DNA of 64,000 bases, taken from Agrilactobacillus yilanensis (lineage in GTDB: Bacteria > Bacillota > Bacilli > Lactobacillales > Lactobacillaceae). Below are positions 1-8,030 of the stretch, in pieces (position 1 is the first letter of the stretch; every line of letters starts with the position of its first letter). The position numbers and the translations under genes were made by a program. The DNA lies in contig NZ_RHOY01000001.1 of the NCBI RefSeq assembly GCF_003946725.1, forward strand, positions 62,001-126,000, read 5' to 3'. The notes beneath the pieces were generated by a model. That model saw only the letters and a list, made by a program, of their open reading frames with translations. It had not been told where the DNA came from and did no database searches.

Positions 1-37
1 CGTGTTTAAGAATTCTAGTATCACACGTTTTTATTTA

Positions 38-1231
38 TTATTTAATATGCCCTAGTTCAACCGTATCTCGAGCAATCATCAATTCTTCATTAGTTGGTAC
101 TAATAAAACTTTGATCTTAGAATCGTCGCCACTGATGATCCGTTCTTCACCCATGACGTCATTGCGTTCTTTATCAATAGTTGCACCTAAAAAGCCTAAT
201 TTATCCACAATCCGTTGACGCATTAGCTTGTCGCCTTCACCCATACCAGCAGTGAATACCAATGTATCTAAGCCGCCCATGATAGCAACATAAGAACCAA
301 TATATTTCACCATACGATTTACAAAAATATCAATGGCTAATTTAGATTCTGGCCGTGTGTCAATTGTATTTTCAAGGTCCCGCATATCTGGTGAAAGTCC
401 AGAAATACCTAATAAACCTGATTTTTTGTTTAGAATATCAATCATTTCTTCAGGATCATCAATGCTTAATTTTTGCATCAAATAAGCAACTAATGAGGCA
501 TCAATATCCCCAGAGCGTGTACTCATTGTCACCCCAGCTAATGGTGTAAAGCCCATAGATGTATCTAAAGACTTACCATCTTTAACGGCTGTAACTGAAA
601 CACCGCTGCCCATGTGCAAAGTAATCATCTTTTGACTTGCCAAAGGTACATCTAAAATTTCTGCTGCACGTTGCGAAACGTAACGATGACTTGTACCGTG
701 GGCCCCATATTTACGTGCACCATATTCTTTATAATATTCTAACGGAATACTATATAAGAAGTTTTCTTCAGGCATTGTTGTATGGAAAGAGGTATCAAAG
801 ACGGCTACTTCAGGTACACCAGGCAATACTTTCATAAATGCCTCGATCCCCCGAGCTTCTGCTGGATTATGCAATGGTGCATATTCTGCTAATTCTTTAA
901 TTTTTTCTAAGTTCTGTGCATCAACTAAGGCTGATGCCTTGAAGAATTCACCACCGGCAACAACCCGATGACCAACACCGTTGATCTCAGAGAAATCTTT
1001 GATAATCCCTAAATCAATTAAAGTTGCCATTACCTTGTTAACAGCAATTTCTTGAGTTGGAATATCGCCAATCTCTTTTGTTTTTTTACCATTAAACTTA
1101 ACAGAAAAAACAGAATCAGATAGACCTAAGCGATCAACTAATCCTTCGGCTACGACCGTTTCTTCAGGCATAATAATTAATTTCCATTTTAAAGTGGAAC
1201 TACCTGCGTTGATCGCTAAAATTTTTGACAT
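38..1231 (-). CDS. ackA: Acetate kinase
   Basis: Interconverts acetyl phosphate + ADP and acetate + ATP in the cytoplasm, the last step of the phosphotransacetylase-acetate kinase branch. The 397-residue protein has the family's usual length. It starts ILAINAGSSTLKWKL, the phosphate-binding N-terminus of the ASKHA fold, and has the GHRVVAGGE and FDTSFHTTMPEE signatures. It is the last gene after comGA-GG and a YtxK-like methyltransferase, 12 bp downstream of the latter; the same order (comY genes, methyltransferase, ackA) is known in streptococci. Its partner pta lies 28 kb away with its own promoter. The stop lies only 37 bp from the window edge, so its terminator cannot be judged. Confidence 0.97.
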   Translation of the reverse strand: MSKILAINAGSSTLKWKLIIMPEETVVAEGLVDRLGLSDSVFSVKFNGKKTKEIGDIPTQEIAVNKVMATLIDLGIIKDFSEINGVGHRVVAGGEFFKASALVDAQNLEKIKELAEYAPLHNPAEARGIEAFMKVLPGVPEVAVFDTSFHTTMPEENFLYSIPLEYYKEYGARKYGAHGTSHRYVSQRAAEILDVPLASQKMITLHMGSGVSVTAVKDGKSLDTSMGFTPLAGVTMSTRSGDIDASLVAYLMQKLSIDDPEEMIDILNKKSGLLGISGLSPDMRDLENTIDTRPESKLAIDIFVNRMVKYIGSYVAIMGGLDTLVFTAGMGEGDKLMRQRIVDKLGFLGATIDKERNDVMGEERIISGDDSKIKVLLVPTNEELMIARDTVELGHIK

Positions 1232-1243
1232 ACTAAATCACCT

Positions 1244-2266
1244 TTACTTTTTAAAATAGTTTTGTTGCCATTGTTGCAGTTCTTTAGTGAAGCGTGTTAA
1301 AGCTTGACGGTCGTTAAAGTCTGGCAAATCTCCTAAAAGAATTTGCGAAACTTGTTCAGCTTGACCGCCCTGCTTTTGTAAAACAAGAATCGATTTTTGT
1401 GCTGAGGCATCTGTAAACATTTTGGTAGGTAAATTCAATAAACCTTGGAAATAGGCTGCTTTCGTCAGCCATTCTGTTAGCGTTTTCGATTCCTCAGATT
1501 GAAAAATCGCTGTTGGTACCACAAACAGTCCTAAACCGGCTGGCTTTAAAGAACGAATCCCTTGCTCAATTAGTAAGTGATGTGTATACGAATGTCCTTG
1601 CTGTGCCCGGGTTTGATAATCTTTTGCCTGTTGATCCACAGGATAATAACCCACTGGCAGATCAGAAACAATCAGATCAACGTCTTTCACCAACAACGGC
1701 ATGACAGCATCTTGATGGTAGAGTTCTAAATCTAACTGTAACCATTGACTGAAGACGGCTGCTAAATCTAACAGTAGACTGTCATTATCAATACCAAAGC
1801 CCTTTAATTCAATCTTCAAATTTCGTTGAAGCTGTGCCATTACGGTCAAAATTAAATTGCCGGAACCTACAGCAATATCCAAAACCTTACTGGATGTTTC
1901 GTAATCCCCTAACTGCTGTGCCAAATAAGCAACCATATAACCAATTGCATCCGGCGTCAAACGCTTGTTAGGTTCTACTCGGTCTTGCTGCATCCCCTTA
2001 AATCCAATTAACTGTAATGCCTGTCGCTTAGACGTTCGATCATAACTTGTCAGTTCAATCTTTTCATAGATTGCTTGCAACTTCTCGATCGTAGCGGCAG
2101 TTGGCCGATCATTTTCCACTTTAATATGTTTATGATCGATAATATTTCCTAAATTTTCAGCTAAAGCATCCAAATAAGATGTATTTAAATCAGATTTTAG
2201 AATACTTGTGCTTTCATCCAAAAGATCGAATAGTTCCTTAACTGGACGATCAGACAAACCTATCAC
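1244..2266 (-). CDS. YtxK/ComYH-like class I SAM-dependent methyltransferase
   Basis: A 340-residue protein of the adenine-N6 methyltransferase-like family. The SAM-binding motif is VLDIAVGSGNLIL near residue 130. The catalytic-type motif near residue 205 is SDLPVGYY, a D-L-P-V variant of the N/D-PP-Y/F motif, as I recall it in B. subtilis YtxK. It lies between comGG and ackA, the place occupied by comYH in streptococci, where the gene is linked to competence. No restriction partner is nearby, so it is probably not a restriction-modification enzyme; the substrate is not known from the sequence. A hairpin terminator separates it from comGG, so it may have its own promoter in the 100 bp upstream. 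Confidence 0.85.
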   Translation of the reverse strand: MIGLSDRPVKELFDLLDESTSILKSDLNTSYLDALAENLGNIIDHKHIKVENDRPTAATIEKLQAIYEKIELTSYDRTSKRQALQLIGFKGMQQDRVEPNKRLTPDAIGYMVAYLAQQLGDYETSSKVLDIAVGSGNLILTVMAQLQRNLKIELKGFGIDNDSLLLDLAAVFSQWLQLDLELYHQDAVMPLLVKDVDLIVSDLPVGYYPVDQQAKDYQTRAQQGHSYTHHLLIEQGIRSLKPAGLGLFVVPTAIFQSEESKTLTEWLTKAAYFQGLLNLPTKMFTDASAQKSILVLQKQGGQAEQVSQILLGDLPDFNDRQALTRFTKELQQWQQNYFKK

Positions 2267-2363
2267 CTCATTTACAGATTGCTACGATCTTAATTGTAAC
2301 GATACCTAATATTTTTAGCAACTACAATCCAATAAAAGATTAGGAATATTTTTTACAAAATAA

Positions 2364-2400
2364 CAAAAAATCCTTAAGAAAAATAAAATCTTAAGAATTT
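2364..2400 (-). terminator. Rho-independent terminator after comGG
   Basis: On the minus strand a 9-bp stem (ATTCTTAAG with CTTAAGGAT, one G-T pair) is followed by a run of six T. It lies about 45 bp downstream of the comGG stop and before the methyltransferase gene. Confidence 0.7.
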
Positions 2401-2442
2401 TCTGTGCTCAGCAATCATGCCTATTTTAATAATTAGGTGTGC

Positions 2443-2814
2443 TCAATCGCTATTTGTTTTAAGGGACTGCGCCAAATTTTCTTGTTTCGGCTCACTTTCC
2501 GCCGGTTCTGGCAACATGCAGCGAAATTTTTCTTTATAACCTGTCTGCTTTAATGTGACATCACATTGTAATTGTTGCTCCGTTGCTATGAAATGAACCG
2601 TTCCTAAATTAGTTTCAATTTCCACTTGCGGCTGGTGCGCATAGCTTTTGCGAGCGACATGATAAACTAAAGCCGCTTGTTGATGCCGCTGAAATTGATG
2701 CATCAATCTCATCTTTTGTTGATAATGTGCCAAATAGCCGTACCCTAAGCCCAGTAATGTGCTTAATCCAAAAATTGTAAATACAATAATATAAGCTGGC
2801 TGTTTATGTGTCAT
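2443..2814 (-). CDS. comGG: ComGG-like competence pseudopilus protein
   Basis: A small (about 123-residue) membrane-anchored protein at the end of the comG operon, assigned mainly by position. I chose the ATG at 2814 (MTHKQPAYIIV) because it follows a purine-rich stretch and overlaps the comGF stop by 11 bp; a longer reading would start inside comGF. One hydrophobic helix (about residues 8-27) is followed by a polar region. The prepilin-type FTLIE motif is not obvious, as is common for ComGG. In other Firmicutes ComGG is a minor pseudopilin needed to build the DNA-uptake pseudopilus. The sequence is poorly conserved, so the name rests on synteny. Confidence 0.7.
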   Translation of the reverse strand: MTHKQPAYIIVFTIFGLSTLLGLGYGYLAHYQQKMRLMHQFQRHQQAALVYHVARKSYAHQPQVEIETNLGTVHFIATEQQLQCDVTLKQTGYKEKFRCMLPEPAESEPKQENLAQSLKTNSD

Positions 2815-3295
2815 ATTCTTTTTCCTTATCATAAGGACAATAAAAGCGATGAGTATGCGCTTGCCCATCTAAAACAATTGTGACGTCAATATAAGGTTTC
2901 TTTCGTTTAAATTGAACATCATCAATATTTTCGATTAACGGCGCATAGCCTTGTCCCAAACTGTTTTGCAACAACAATTGCTTGTGGCCTTTGTTGACAC
3001 CTTGTAAAACTAAAGCCCGTGTACTACTTGTATTGTCTGAATTCAAATGATATAAAACCAATCGCTTTTTCTGTCGATCACTGGCAATCGTTTTAAATCG
3101 GCTTACTTGAATAAAATGATCCAGCTGCAAAAAAACTTGATCAATATTTTGAGTTGCTGCAGAAACCCGATTTGCCCGCTGAACATCTTGTATCAAGCTA
3201 CCTGCTGCATTAAACACGACAACAATAGTCCCAAAAATAAATAAACTAATCACTGCTTCTATGATCGTAAAACCGTTTTGCTTAATTTTGAACAT
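2804..3295 (-). CDS. comGF: ComGF-like minor pseudopilin
   Basis: About 163 residues. The start chosen is the ATG at 3295 (MFKIKQNGFTIIEAV), which puts the prepilin peptidase site (G before FTIIE) right at the N-terminus, as in the family; longer upstream in-frame reading would be overlap with comGE. A hydrophobic helix follows the FTIIE motif. The rest resembles ComGF in length and position. It overlaps comGE at its 5' end and comGG at its 3' end, so the genes are likely translationally coupled. Role: a minor component of the competence pseudopilus across the membrane and wall. Confidence 0.85.
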   Translation of the reverse strand: MFKIKQNGFTIIEAVISLFIFGTIVVVFNAAGSLIQDVQRANRVSAATQNIDQVFLQLDHFIQVSRFKTIASDRQKKRLVLYHLNSDNTSSTRALVLQGVNKGHKQLLLQNSLGQGYAPLIENIDDVQFKRKKPYIDVTIVLDGQAHTHRFYCPYDKEKEYDT

Positions 3296-3560
3296 GACAA
3301 TTAATCTCATAACCATCCGGCCAAATAATCTGAATGGCATCCTCTTCTTTAACAATTTTCTTTGGTTTAGTTGGCTTAATTTCAGTTACATCTAAGATAA
3401 TTTGCTCCGCGGCTTTATAGTAATACAACCGCTGTGCCTGTCGGTGCAATTGCTGCTGACCAAAACTCAAAATGCCGGCTAACGAAATTACCCCTAAACT
3501 TAAAATATATAGGCTAATTGTATTCTCCACGAGTAAATAAGCCTTAGTTTGTTTTAACAT
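3282..3560 (-). CDS. comGE: ComGE-like minor pseudopilin
   Basis: About 92 residues, starting at the ATG at 3560 (MLKQTKAYLLVENTISL). The segment AYLLVE-NTISLYILSLGVISLAG is a type IV pilin-like N-terminal helix with the conserved Glu at +5 of the mature protein. The cleavage motif is degenerate (A-Y-L-L-V-E instead of F-T-L-I-E), as is common for ComGE. It overlaps comGD by 17 bp and comGF by 14 bp. Its family role is a minor pseudopilin of the transformation pseudopilus. The assignment uses both the helix and the gene order. Confidence 0.8.
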   Translation of the reverse strand: MLKQTKAYLLVENTISLYILSLGVISLAGILSFGQQQLHRQAQRLYYYKAAEQIILDVTEIKPTKPKKIVKEEDAIQIIWPDGYEINCHVQN

Positions 3561-3969
3561 GCAGCCTGCCCCATCCCATCTGTATTGCATAACTATAAGT
3601 TTTTTTAGTAATTTTCGATTTAAATTTGATAAGCCCAGGTTTAATCATGCCAGAATCTCCCAATTCGAAAACTAATTTACTGCCGGCAGCAATTTCTAAT
3701 GTTTCAGGAACTATCAATGAAACTGGTTGTTTTATATTGAAAGTTTCAAATTTAATTTGACGGCCAGTGACCTTAATTCTACCCGGCTGATTGGTAAACA
3801 TACTTTGAGTCAATGTATTTTGATAAGTGACTTCAAATTGTTTAAGAAACTGCTTTTCGTCCTGAATCGCTTGAACCGGCGGCCAAATCAGCCAAGTTAG
3901 CGTTATTAAAGTCCCAATTAGAAATAGCACAAAGGTCGTTTCAATTAAAGTAAACGCTGATCGGGTCAA
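3544..3969 (-). CDS. comGD: ComGD-like minor pseudopilin
   Basis: 141 residues beginning MTRSAFTLIETTFVLFLIG, a class III prepilin signal in which cleavage is expected between A5 and F6 with the conserved Glu at +5. A single N-terminal hydrophobic helix is followed by a soluble domain. The start codon appears to be TTG at 3969, overlapping the comGC stop by 4 bp, which supports translational coupling. It is part of the comGA-GG operon. In the family this is a minor pseudopilin needed for binding and uptake of transforming DNA. Confidence 0.88.
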   Translation of the reverse strand: MTRSAFTLIETTFVLFLIGTLITLTWLIWPPVQAIQDEKQFLKQFEVTYQNTLTQSMFTNQPGRIKVTGRQIKFETFNIKQPVSLIVPETLEIAAGSKLVFELGDSGMIKPGLIKFKSKITKKTYSYAIQMGWGRLHVKTN

Positions 3970-4307
3970 CTTTTTGTATTTGTTTCCGTTTTATTGAGCA
4001 CGACGTTACCTTTATTATCAATCTTATATTTTTTAGCTTTTTCAACTTGAGTTGGTGTTAAATAGTTGTCTTTAGCCATCTTGTCCCAACTAATGCCATC
4101 GGTGGCGTTAATATCTTCCCGGTATAGATCAACTTGCGTCTGTAATGTTCGTTCAAAAGCTACATCTGCTTTTTGACTGGCATTATCCCGCTGATTGCTC
4201 AATGTTGGTAAAAAGACAATGATCAATAGACCAATAATAAAGATCACCGTTACCATTTCCATTAGTGTAAAAGCTTGTTGTTTTTGTAGTTTCATTTTTT
4301 TCATCAT
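3966..4307 (-). CDS. comGC: ComGC major competence pseudopilin
   Basis: 113 residues. After a short basic leader it carries AFTLMEMVTVIFIIGLLIIV, the class III prepilin cleavage site (A before FTLME) and the hydrophobic assembly helix of ComGC. This is the major subunit of the competence pseudopilus, processed by ComC prepilin peptidase (not in this window). Two start codons lie in tandem (ATGATG at 4307). It sits 2 bp after comGB and overlaps comGD. The downstream part is short, charged and lacks a pilin disulfide, as expected for ComGC. Confidence 0.93.
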   Translation of the reverse strand: MMKKMKLQKQQAFTLMEMVTVIFIIGLLIIVFLPTLSNQRDNASQKADVAFERTLQTQVDLYREDINATDGISWDKMAKDNYLTPTQVEKAKKYKIDNKGNVVLNKTETNTKS

Positions 4308-4309
4308 TT

Positions 4310-5320
4310 TTAAATTCGTCCCATCATATTATAAATTGGTAATAAGAGTTGTAGATACATCAGTACAATTAAAACGGCAATCACAATAAACATGATTGGC
4401 TGTACTTTCAAAAGTAATTTGTGAATATCTACTAGCAACGCTTCAAATAATAGCTGACTGTAAATAGTCATTTCTTTAGCTAAAATCTGCATTGAAGCCC
4501 CTCGATAGATAAACGTTAATAGTTCATTGGGTAAAAGTTCAGAGCGCTTTACAATTTTTTCTAGAGACTGCCCGGTTTGCAGCTCTTTTTCAAATGACTG
4601 TCCCAACTGTCGCATGAAACTCTGCTTTGGCAATTGCTGTACAGACTGTAGAATTTCTGATAAATTCAGTCCATTTGCTAAATATATTGCTAAATCAGAG
4701 CACAGTATATAACTGCAGTAATGTCTAAAAATAATACCGACAAACGGTAATCTGATTAATAACGTCATTTGCACCAAGGCATTACTCCGCCTAAAGCATA
4801 AATAAAACAAAGCCGCAATCAAACTAATTAAAATAAGAAGTAGACTTAAACTTAATGACAGCCAGATGGGTAATTGAAAATAATCACTGCCAAAACTTTT
4901 GAATTGTGGCTGGATTTTTAGTTTAATCACTATAAAAAATCCGAGTAATAGAATAACTAATAGAATTGGATAATTCATCAAATTTCGCAATTTTGTTAAT
5001 TGCTGATTTTTTATGCGCAACCACTGACTGATTTGTTTTAAACTTGTCACTAATTCACCATGTTTTTGAGCAATGATAATTTGATCAATTAGCGATTGAC
5101 TGATTTGGCTGTATTGCAATGCTTGTGCGAAGGTTTGCCCTTGATCCAGGCGTTGCTGCAGCGCACAAATCCAATTTTTTTCTTTTGGCAGAAAGTCGGC
5201 CATGAACTTCAAGGCCTGTTTGATTGCAAACCCATTTTCTAACATCTGCGCTAAAATTGAAAAAAATAGAATCTGACTATTTAAATTTAATTTGATTTTA
5301 GCCGTCCTTGAATTTTTCAT
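4310..5320 (-). CDS. comGB: ComGB, GspF/PilC-type pseudopilus platform protein
   Basis: 336 residues with a two-repeat type II secretion F domain: two cytoplasmic helical domains and three strongly hydrophobic segments (about residues 115-135, 155-180 and 305-330). It anchors the ComGA ATPase and the pseudopilus base in the membrane. The chosen ATG at 5320 lies inside the end of comGA (23-bp overlap). No strong ribosome binding site precedes it, so the true start could lie some codons further in. Confidence 0.9.
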   Translation of the reverse strand: MKNSRTAKIKLNLNSQILFFSILAQMLENGFAIKQALKFMADFLPKEKNWICALQQRLDQGQTFAQALQYSQISQSLIDQIIIAQKHGELVTSLKQISQWLRIKNQQLTKLRNLMNYPILLVILLLGFFIVIKLKIQPQFKSFGSDYFQLPIWLSLSLSLLLILISLIAALFYLCFRRSNALVQMTLLIRLPFVGIIFRHYCSYILCSDLAIYLANGLNLSEILQSVQQLPKQSFMRQLGQSFEKELQTGQSLEKIVKRSELLPNELLTFIYRGASMQILAKEMTIYSQLLFEALLVDIHKLLLKVQPIMFIVIAVLIVLMYLQLLLPIYNMMGRI

Positions 5321-6284
5321 ATGTTTGTTGTTCTATCCTTTGATAATCCCGCAATTTTTTAAGCTGTTCCTGCCATTGTACAAACCCTTGCCCCGGCTGC
5401 TGTATTGCGTTGTTTAAGCCTTCTCCTGTCAAAACATCACATAAAACATGTGGCTGCTGTTGTCGATCCGTCAGCAAACGTTGATAACAAACAGTTGTCA
5501 GCGTATTTTGTAGCACATTCGTTGACAATCCTAAATCTAATAGCCGTTCCACAACGCCGCCCGTTGAACGGGCATGAACCGTCGTTAAGACTAAGTGACC
5601 ACTCAGCGCCGCAGTTACTGCCGTCTGTGCTGTTTTTGCATCTCTAATTTCTCCAATAATTAGTGTGTCCGGCCGATGCCGCAATGTGCCCTTTACTAAC
5701 GTCATATAGTCCATACCCGCTGCTTCATTTACTTGTAATTGCAAAATCTCTGGTGTTTCAATTTCTACTGGATCCTCCACAGCAATAACCGTTTCATTTT
5801 TAGCCAATGCTTTGGCCAATAAATACATTGTGGTTGTTTTACCAGACCCTGTTGCTCCTGAAAATACAAATAACCCCCGTTTTTGAGTCAGTGCCTGTAA
5901 TTGCTGCACCTGTGTTTCAAAGAAAAAATTCAATTGTGACACTTTGTCATAAAGTAACCGAATCACTAATGATTCTCTATTTTTAAAATCGCCAATAGAA
6001 GATAACCGCAACTGTAACGTTTTACCGTCAACCTCCAAACTTAACGTGCCGCTTTGTGGTCGTCGATTTTCACTAATATTCATCTGAGCTTTATATTTTA
6101 GAAAACTAATTAAACTGATGGTTTCGTGAAAACTCCGCTGCTCTATAAATTGATGGGTATCTTGAATCCGCAATGTTAAATCGTAACAGTCTGCTTGTGG
6201 TACTAAATAAATATCTGATGCTTGCTGCTGATAAGCATATTGAATAATTTGTTCAACAACTTTTTTAATTTCGATTGCTCTCAC
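5298..6284 (-). CDS. comGA: ComGA, type II/IV secretion-like assembly ATPase
   Basis: 328 residues. Walker A is GATGSGKT (about residues 143-150). The Asp box and Walker B region are in AVEDPVEI and HRPDTLIIGEIRD, and the conserved His box is in VLTTVHA. It powers pseudopilus assembly for DNA uptake and works with ComGB. It is the first gene of the comG operon, where ComK or sigma factor input would be expected; no competence box was recognised. The start is odd: the only canonical codon is a GTG directly abutting the AGGAGG ribosome binding site, preceded immediately by a TAG stop in frame. An ATC or ATT further in would have normal spacing. Confidence 0.93.
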   Translation of the reverse strand: MRAIEIKKVVEQIIQYAYQQQASDIYLVPQADCYDLTLRIQDTHQFIEQRSFHETISLISFLKYKAQMNISENRRPQSGTLSLEVDGKTLQLRLSSIGDFKNRESLVIRLLYDKVSQLNFFFETQVQQLQALTQKRGLFVFSGATGSGKTTTMYLLAKALAKNETVIAVEDPVEIETPEILQLQVNEAAGMDYMTLVKGTLRHRPDTLIIGEIRDAKTAQTAVTAALSGHLVLTTVHARSTGGVVERLLDLGLSTNVLQNTLTTVCYQRLLTDRQQQPHVLCDVLTGEGLNNAIQQPGQGFVQWQEQLKKLRDYQRIEQQTYEKFKDG

Positions 6285-6324
6285 CTCCTAATAACAATAA
6301 ATACGCAAAAACTTCTAAATTTTT

Positions 6325-6369
6325 CCAAAAAAAATAAACTAAAGCAAAAAAATTGCTTTAGTTTATTTT
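6325..6369 (-). terminator. Terminator of yebC
   Basis: A 15-bp perfect stem (AATAAACTAAAGCAA and its complement) with a short T-rich loop, followed on the minus strand by a run of T. It lies just downstream of yebC and upstream of comGA, insulating the competence operon. Confidence 0.88.
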
Positions 6370-6385
6370 TGAGCGCCTTAAAGGC

Positions 6386-7117
6386 TTATTCTTCTGGTAA
6401 TTCTGCACCAGTGTAAACATCAGAAACATCATCGCTGTCTTCAAGACGGTCAATTAATTTTTCATATTGTTCAACTTTATTTTCAGGTACTGGCACATAA
6501 TTTTGTGGAATCATTGTTAATTCAACATTTGCAAACTTATAGCCTTTAGCTTCTAAACTGTCCCGTACCGCTGTAAAATCGCTTGGGTCTGTATAGATTT
6601 CATAAGCTTCATCGCTTGTTTGCAGGTCTTCCCCACCGGCATCCATTACATCTTCTAACATTTGATCTTCATCGGCGTCTGTCGTTGTCCGGTCGATCGC
6701 AATATAACCTTTGCGATCAAACATATAGCTAACAGAACCAGCTGAACCCAAGCTGCCGCCATTACGTGTGAACGCTATGCGAACGTCAGAAGCTGTTCTA
6801 TTCTTATTATCTGTCAATGCATAAACAAGAATAGGTACACCACCTGGTGCATAGCCTTCATAGACAACTTCATCATAGTGTTCTTCGTTATTACCGGAAG
6901 CTTTATCAATAGCCCGCTTCACATTGTCTTTTGGCATGTTTGCAGCACGGGCTTTATCCATCATCAAACGTAGTTGTGGGTTACCGCTTGGGTCAGGACC
7001 ACCACTCTTTGCCGCCATATATAATTCACGCGAGAGCTTTTGGAAAATTTTCCCACGTTTTGCATCCTGCGCGTTTTTACGGCCTTGGATATTATGCCAC
7101 TTGGAATGTCCTGACAT
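6386..7117 (-). CDS. yebC: YebC/PmpR family transcriptional regulator or translation factor
   Basis: 243 residues. The start [22 protein letters not shown] is the family's diagnostic N-terminus, and the length is normal. Members are cytoplasmic; some act as DNA-binding regulators, and others have been reported to help ribosomes through difficult stretches. The sequence does not decide between these. Placement directly upstream of comG is frequent in lactobacilli. It is monocistronic, with a strong terminator downstream and a purine-rich ribosome binding site (AAAGAGGGAAACGT) before the ATG. Confidence 0.93.
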   Translation of the reverse strand: MSGHSKWHNIQGRKNAQDAKRGKIFQKLSRELYMAAKSGGPDPSGNPQLRLMMDKARAANMPKDNVKRAIDKASGNNEEHYDEVVYEGYAPGGVPILVYALTDNKNRTASDVRIAFTRNGGSLGSAGSVSYMFDRKGYIAIDRTTTDADEDQMLEDVMDAGGEDLQTSDEAYEIYTDPSDFTAVRDSLEAKGYKFANVELTMIPQNYVPVPENKVEQYEKLIDRLEDSDDVSDVYTGAELPEE

Positions 7118-7269
7118 TACGTTTCCCTCTTTCTTAAAGTCATAGTTATACGCATACTAGTATAGCAAAACCTAGGCGCTGATTCAATTACACTAGTCTC
7201 ATTTTTTAAATTTTCTGAATAATTTTAAAGTGGTTGCTAAACCTTGGTACACGATCGCAAAGTCAACCA

Positions 7270-7313
7270 CTCCTAATTAAAATCAGAAGATGCCTGCTTA
7301 AATTTTCATTGAA
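7270..7313. repeat. Relic resembling the right end of the IS element at 11.8 kb
   Basis: Bases 7270-7290 match 11817-11837 at 20 of 21 positions, including a 15-base identical block (ATTAAAATCAGAAGA). Similarity continues with gaps to TGCC and to an ATTGAA block (7291-7313 against 11838-11860). Just before it, AGTCAACCAC (7261-7270) also occurs inside the intact element at 11141-11150. It has no transposase. It looks like an internally deleted or decayed copy of the same element. An 8-bp inverted repeat (AGTGGTTG at 7229 with CAACCACT at 7264) borders it. Confidence 0.5.
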
Positions 7314-7343
7314 TTTATTTTTTGTAAAAGTGTTTTTTTATGA

Positions 7344-7372
7344 TTGCCAAAGTAAGCTTAGCTCTGTAAAAT
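7344..7372 (+). promoter_or_regulatory. Promoter of the L,D-transpeptidase gene
   Basis: TTGCCA (7344-7349), a 17-bp spacer and TAAAAT (7367-7372). The start site would be about 33 bp before the ATG. Confidence 0.65.
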
Positions 7373-7412
7373 AAAAATTACAGAATACGAATTATTTTGA
7401 GAGGATCGTTCC

Positions 7413-8030
7413 ATGCGCAACCAAAAAAAATCTCTTCTATTAATTGTCACAGCAATTTTTGTTATCTTCGGTGTTATTTTTGCGGTCCATGCACAAAAAA
7501 CGACTGCCGAACAAGCCACTAAAACAAGCCGCAGTCAGTCTATCTCTAAAAAGCAGCAAGCTACTAAAACACAAAAGGCTAAAAAAAATGCTGAGTTCTG
7601 GCAAAAACCATCTGAGGATAAGGCTTACCCAGATGTGGCTGCTCATCCTAATTTAAGCATCGATGTTTCGATAAAAAAACAGCGTGTTTATTTAAAAGAT
7701 GGCAAAAAAGTATTGTACACGATGCTGGCATCCACCGGCAGCAAAGCCTCTGGTACCCCTACCGGCCATTTTGAAATTCAACCCGAGCATGGTCTAAAGT
7801 TTTTTAATCCAAACTCTAAAGAAGGTGCTAATTATTGGACTTCTTTTAAAGACCATGGCGTTTACTTATTTCATACCGTTCCCACTGATGAAGCTGGCAA
7901 CTATGTGGTTCACGAAGCCAAGCAATTAGGCGCATCCGCCAATTCTCACGGATGTATTCGGTTAAGTGTGGCTGATGCTAAATGGTTTTATGAGAATATT
8001 AAAGTTGGCACACCCGTTTATATTCACTGA
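7413..8030 (+). CDS. YkuD-type L,D-transpeptidase
   Basis: 205 residues. It has an N-terminal signal or anchor helix (about residues 7-26), a Lys/Gln/Thr-rich linker, then a YkuD domain (about 80-204). The catalytic motif SHGCIRL is present, with the nucleophile Cys181 and the upstream conserved His in FHTVP. Family members form 3-3 peptidoglycan cross-links or attach proteins to the wall, on the outer face of the membrane. It starts at ATG 7413 after a GAGAGG ribosome binding site. Its 3' end overlaps the convergent methyltransferase gene by 7 bp with no terminator between them. Confidence 0.9.
   Translation: MRNQKKSLLLIVTAIFVIFGVIFAVHAQKTTAEQATKTSRSQSISKKQQATKTQKAKKNAEFWQKPSEDKAYPDVAAHPNLSIDVSIKKQRVYLKDGKKVLYTMLASTGSKASGTPTGHFEIQPEHGLKFFNPNSKEGANYWTSFKDHGVYLFHTVPTDEAGNYVVHEAKQLGASANSHGCIRLSVADAKWFYENIKVGTPVYIH

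Noticed and set aside
1-37. A terminator for ackA (CGTGT/ACACG stem at the window edge)
   Set aside because: Only a 5-bp stem is visible and the sequence ends, so it cannot be supported.
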